Position numbers and translations under genes: made by a program
Shown here: positions 4,601 to 6,652 of the stretch, piece after piece
Layout of the letters: each line of letters starts with the position of its first letter
Numbering within the stretch: position 1 is the stretch's first letter
Notes under the pieces: generated by a model
Databases searched by the model: none
What the model was told of the DNA's origin: nothing
The model's input: only the letters and a program-made list of their open reading frames with translations
Assembly: GCA_016934645.1 (NCBI GenBank)
Contig: JAFGSL010000380.1
Coordinates: forward strand, 1 to 6,652
From: Anaerolineae bacterium
GTDB lineage: Bacteria; Chloroflexota; Anaerolineae; B4-G1; SLSP01
DNA length: 6,652 nucleotides
Reading direction: 5' to 3'

Positions 4601-6652
4601 CATTTACTACGGCGACGAAGTGGCCCTGGCAGGCTTTGGTGAAGCTACCTCCGGCAATGCGGGCGGCGTCTACTACAGTGACCCGTACAACCGCCAACCC
4701 TACCCCTGGCCCGACGAAGATGGCTACGGCGATCTCCCCGCGTGGCGGCAGGGCGACCTGGGTATGCTGGCGCACTACAGCGCGACGGCGGCAATCCGCA
4801 ACGCGCATCCCGCGCTGCGCACTGGCTCTTTCGACACGTTGTTGGTGGACGACGATGCGGGCGTTTACGCCTACGGACGTGGGCACAGTGCCGTGATCGG
4901 CCTCAACTTTGGCACGACGCAGACACTCACCATCCCTGTCGCCGGCTATCTGCGTAATGGCGCGCAGTTGACCGACACACTCAATGGCGGGAACTATACT
5001 GTTACTAATGGCGAAATCGTCGTCAGCGACGTGCCGCCCATGTGGGGTGTGATCCTCGTGTTGAGAGGACAACCTGCCGCTCCGCCTCCAGCGCCGACCA
5101 ATCTGGTCGCTGTGGAGGGGAACGGTGAGGTGATGCTCACCTGGGATGGTGTGACCGGCGCCGCCAGCTACAACGTCTATCGCAGTTACGTTTATGGCGG
5201 TGGATACGCTTACCTTGGGGATACAACGACTTCGGACTACACTGACACGACTGTGACCAATGGTACCCTGTACTATTACGTCGTCACGGCAGTGGGTGTC
5301 CTCGGCGCCGAGAGTGATGTCTCCAACGAAGTCTCCGCACTGCCGCACTACACCATCGACTGGGCGAACCTGCAATGGCCGCACGAGTTCACGCACACTG
5401 TCGGCATTACCCCCACGCAGAGTATCTACGGGCAGGTGCATATCGAAGGCGTGACCTCAGAACCTGGCGCAACGACGGGCTTGCTGGCCCAGGTCGGGTT
5501 TGGGGCTGTGGCTACGGAGTACGTCACCTGGACCACCTGGGTGGATGCAACCTACAATGGCGACGTTGGCAGCAACGACGAGTTTGCGGCGCAATTGCTG
5601 CCGGAAGAACCGGGCGATTTCTACTACCTCTATCGCTATTCGACGACTGGCGGGCGCGATTGGGTGTACGGCGACCAGAACGGCACCGTGCTGTTACCGC
5701 CGTTCCCCGGCGTGATGCACGTCCTCCCTGCTGCCGACACGACGCCACCTCCCGTGCCGCTCAACCTGCAAGTCGTTCACTGGGGAACGGATCACATCAC
5801 TGTGCAGTGGGACCCGGTCAGCGCGGATGACCTCGCCGGGTACGACCTCTATCGCTATGCCGAAGGCGAAGCACAAGCTTCGTTCCTGGCGCGGGTGATG
5901 GAACCGACGACGATCTATACCGACACAGACGTGGTGGTCAACACCACCTACACGTACACGGTGCAGGCGTTCGATATGGCGCTGAATAAGTCGGACTTCT
6001 CCAACCCGGCGTCCGGTACAGCCGAAGCTCGTGAAGTTGAAGTGCGTTTCCGCGTCACTATACCACCGTTTACCCCGCCTACGGACACGATCTACATTGC
6101 GGGGGATAACGCGACCTATCTAGGCGCCTCCTGGAATCCCAGCGCGATGCCAATCACCCGCCTGGACGCCACGACCTGGGCCTACACGGTGACGATCCCC
6201 GAGGAAACTGCGCTCCAGTACAAGTTCACCCGCGGTTCGTGGAATGTGGTGGAGAATTGGGGCGAACTGGTAGGCGAGGCCAATCGCCATCTGACGGTGG
6301 TCTACGGCAGCGACGGCGTTATGCTGGTGGAGGACGTCGTCTACAACTGGCGTGACCCGCTCGTTGTGGAGCACTATCCTGCGGCAGGCGCAACAGCATG
6401 GGATACCGGGCAGCCGATTTGGGCGCTCATCAGCCGCCCGATCGATCCAACACGGGTGACGACCGCGACCTTCACCGTGACACAGGATGAGGTTGGCGCA
6501 GTCACCGGGACACTGGACGTGCAGAGGACGAATTTTGAGCCATATCCCGACACCTCGGTGCTACCGGTACTCACCGGGACGCTAGTACTGTTCACGCCGA
6601 CCGTGTCACTGACAACCACGCAGTATTACCAGGTACTGCTGACACCCTCTGG
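1683..6652 (+). CDS. Secreted multidomain GH13 amylopullulanase (alpha-amylase/pullulanase type), C-terminus cut off by the window edge
   Basis: The frame is open from ATG 1683 to the right edge (1656 complete codons). Order of parts by residue: signal peptide 1-34 (positive YRK, hydrophobic VVLALLLG, cleavage after AVQA); modules A1, B1, A2, B2 (about 39-445); CBM34-like N-domain (449-588); GH13 barrel (590 to about 1040); domain C (to about 1128); FnIII (1136-1222); unnamed beta module (1223-1350); FnIII (1352-1448); CBM20-like module (1450-1559); beginning of a Big_5-type Ig-like module (1560 on). The catalytic acids are D826, E855 and D932. The architecture matches thermophile amylopullulanases, whose single GH13 site cuts both alpha-1,4 and alpha-1,6 bonds. 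Dual activity here is inferred; plain alpha-amylase or neopullulanase activity is possible. The protein acts outside the membrane. Any surface anchor, for example an SLH domain, would lie beyond the window. Confidence 0.95.
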   Translation, partial: MYRKLFSGLVVLALLLGTLTVSAPAPFAPRAVQAAPSGWCAVGSFNGWNNASDPLYDDGTHGDVIPEDGVFSLDYTVAAAGRYEWKIVKCGDWGTAYPAANAWFNTDQANQVVKFTFDVNDHSGDVGWDLLPAQNIVNVVDTLPASFTAVGNFQGWNNSDPATQMTPLMSSGIYYLPYQVAAPGSYIGKVVATGTWDGFGGDGRSTDAHNLNFTTTTVDETVIFLLDTNTGRVLITLNGSSASSWCAAGDFNGWNNTDWVLYDDGTHGDLIGGDGIFSFDHLVEPAGRYEWKVVACGDWGTAYPVQNSWFTTSLGQQMVKFTFDTNDHSADAGWDLVPAQYIVNAWGDVPAGFTAVGDFQGWNNADPATALTAAGGGLYSLAYAIPTPGNYIGKITTTGSWDAFGADGRSKDAANVHFTTTAPNQTAYFLLDVVSGRVMITVLMSPELDNFVMADGLDHDSRSDFYRQPFGAVPTETPITLRFRTYANDVTGVKVRLWDTTLGQQTVATMNKVTTIPGETFDYDIWEMQLTAPDYLTVLYYRFIVTDGTDTDYYEDDDLYDGGLGLFYDESPDRSWQIDVYDPAFTVPDWFKDAVVYQIFPDRFRNGVEANDPISGTFFYEEDPGVVTAPEWNWPVPDPRVAGPWEGSYSKLFYGGDLQGIIEKLDYLQDLGVNTLYLNPIFESPSNHKYDTTDYSIIDDNFGDLSTFITLTTELENRGMHLILDGVFNHTSSDSMYFDRYGRYETLGACESLTSTYRNWYYFSPASPPGTGECAGDTTYEAWWGFDSLPKLNTTNVPAVRSYIYSDTQGIARYWLEQGADGWRLDVAGDVDASFWRDWRDDIRDAKAEAITIAEEWGDASRFILGDQLDSTMNYRFRNAVIGVLRETDWQDTNSTIPALSLSEFDSVMHGIEEDYPPEAFYAMMNLVGSHDVNRVLIPLDQDGDPTDADYSDGKMRQKMLVLIQMTMPGAPTIYYGDEVALAGFGEATSGNAGGVYYSDPYNRQPYPWPDEDGYGDLPAWRQGDLGMLAHYSATAAIRNAHPALRTGSFDTLLVDDDAGVYAYGRGHSAVIGLNFGTTQTLTIPVAGYLRNGAQLTDTLNGGNYTVTNGEIVVSDVPPMWGVILVLRGQPAAPPPAPTNLVAVEGNGEVMLTWDGVTGAASYNVYRSYVYGGGYAYLGDTTTSDYTDTTVTNGTLYYYVVTAVGVLGAESDVSNEVSALPHYTIDWANLQWPHEFTHTVGITPTQSIYGQVHIEGVTSEPGATTGLLAQVGFGAVATEYVTWTTWVDATYNGDVGSNDEFAAQLLPEEPGDFYYLYRYSTTGGRDWVYGDQNGTVLLPPFPGVMHVLPAADTTPPPVPLNLQVVHWGTDHITVQWDPVSADDLAGYDLYRYAEGEAQASFLARVMEPTTIYTDTDVVVNTTYTYTVQAFDMALNKSDFSNPASGTAEAREVEVRFRVTIPPFTPPTDTIYIAGDNATYLGASWNPSAMPITRLDATTWAYTVTIPEETALQYKFTRGSWNVVENWGELVGEANRHLTVVYGSDGVMLVEDVVYNWRDPLVVEHYPAAGATAWDTGQPIWALISRPIDPTRVTTATFTVTQDEVGAVTGTLDVQRTNFEPYPDTSVLPVLTGTLVLFTPTVSLTTTQYYQVLLTPS
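1797..2414 (+). repeat. First copy of the duplicated A-B module pair in the enzyme (residues 39-244)
   Basis: Module A1 begins WCAVGSFNGWNN at residue 39, and module B1 has FTAVGNFQGWNN at 147. Both share the G-x-F-x-G-W-N-N opening and look like small beta-sandwich modules of the X25/CBM20/CBM48 kind found in pullulanases. A1 continues with YDDGTHGD, a GRYEWK strand and C90-GDWGTAYP. B1 ends with FLLDTNTGRVLI. A and B are distant relatives of each other, while the A-B pair as a whole is copied in the next 618 bases. Starch binding is a guess from the family. Confidence 0.85.
2415..3032 (+). repeat. Second copy of the duplicated A-B module pair (residues 245-450)
   Basis: Module A2 begins WCAAGDFNGWNN at residue 245, and B2 has FTAVGDFQGWNN at 353. 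Both are exactly 206 residues after their partners in the first copy, so the pair duplicated as one block with no net insertion or deletion between these landmarks. Aligned by eye, A1 and A2 are identical at about two thirds of positions. Similarity fades after GRVMI, near base 3010. The DNA has diverged clearly, so the duplication is not recent. Confidence 0.85.
3027..5070 (+). other. Catalytic core of the enzyme: CBM34-like N-domain, GH13 barrel and domain C
   Basis: The N-domain (residues 449-588) holds the motif DGLDHDSRSDFYRQPFGAVP typical of amylopullulanases and neopullulanases. The barrel opens WFKDAVVYQIFPDRF at 590. Conserved regions are: I, DGVFNH (725-730); V, LPKLN (789-793); II, GWRLDVAGDVD with nucleophile D826; III, AEEWGD with acid/base E855; IV, GSHDVNR with H931 and the transition-state stabiliser D932. 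A YYGDE motif follows, near base 4605. C750 and C774 flank a loop in domain B and could form a disulfide. LPKLN is close to the MPKLN signature of the neopullulanase group. Region II has GD where that group usually has NE. Domain C ends near MWGVILVLRG (1120-1129). Confidence 0.9.
5088..6652 (+). other. C-terminal accessory array: FnIII, unnamed beta module, FnIII, CBM20-like, Ig-like
   Basis: After a PPPAP linker the first FnIII module (1136-1222) shows VMLTWDGVTGAASYNVYRS. The next segment (1223-1350) begins near WANLQWP and ends near a DWVYGDQNG motif; I cannot give it an established name. The second FnIII (1352-1448) shows ITVQWDPVSADDLAGYDLYR. The CBM20-like module (1450-1559) shows IYIAGD, SWNP with W1484, and YKFTRGSW with W1520; the last two are likely sugar-contacting tryptophans. 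From 1560, VEHYPAAGATAWD through FTVTQDEVGAVTGTL fits a bacterial Ig-like Big_5 module that runs off the edge. FnIII and CBM20 modules also follow the catalytic domain in clostridial amylopullulanases. Confidence 0.78.

Noticed and set aside
4047..5441. A 464-codon open frame on the minus strand across the GH13 and FnIII region
   Set aside because: It is in exact codon register with the enzyme gene. It stays open because the sense gene rarely uses TTA, CTA or TCA there. The sense strand carries all the GH13 motifs, and the antisense product has no recognisable motif.

Overview
The window holds two divergently transcribed genes, both cut by the window edges, separated by a 240-base intergenic region. 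The left gene, on the minus strand, is the N-terminal 480 residues of a MalT/LuxR-type STAND ATPase regulator. The right gene, on the plus strand, is a very large secreted multidomain GH13 enzyme of amylopullulanase type, with at least 1656 residues in view and no stop codon. No RNA gene, insertion sequence, CRISPR array or terminator was seen.

Layout: 1-87 is a perfect 18-base tandem repeat that lies in frame inside the regulator gene and encodes repeated EEASLR. 1-1442 is the regulator. 1443-1682 is the intergenic region. It holds a candidate sigma70-like promoter for each gene; the regulator promoter would start its transcript on the A of the ATG, so that mRNA is probably leaderless. It also holds three small dyads and a strong AAGGAGGT ribosome-binding site for the enzyme. 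1683-6652 is the enzyme: signal peptide, a duplicated pair of small starch-enzyme beta-sandwich modules (period exactly 206 residues), a CBM34-like N-domain, a GH13 catalytic barrel with all three catalytic acids, domain C, a fibronectin type III module, a beta-rich module I could not name, a second fibronectin type III module, a CBM20-like starch-binding module, and the beginning of a bacterial Ig-like (Big_5 type) module.

Organism: the GC-rich coding sequence, a large MalT-like regulator with a low-complexity repeat, and an extracellular glycosidase with many modules suggest a member of Chloroflexota (Anaerolineae/Caldilineae-like). This is an inference from style, not from a marker gene; Firmicutes amylopullulanases share the enzyme architecture.

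How they may work together: the enzyme would cut alpha-1,4 and probably alpha-1,6 bonds of starch, glycogen or pullulan outside the cell and release maltooligosaccharides. E. coli MalT is an ATP-dependent activator triggered by maltotriose, so a MalT-like protein next to and divergent from a starch-degrading enzyme is a plausible local sensor-activator. The regulatory link is inferred from position only. The regulator's DNA-binding domain lies outside the window, and Chloroflexota carry many MalT-like paralogues.
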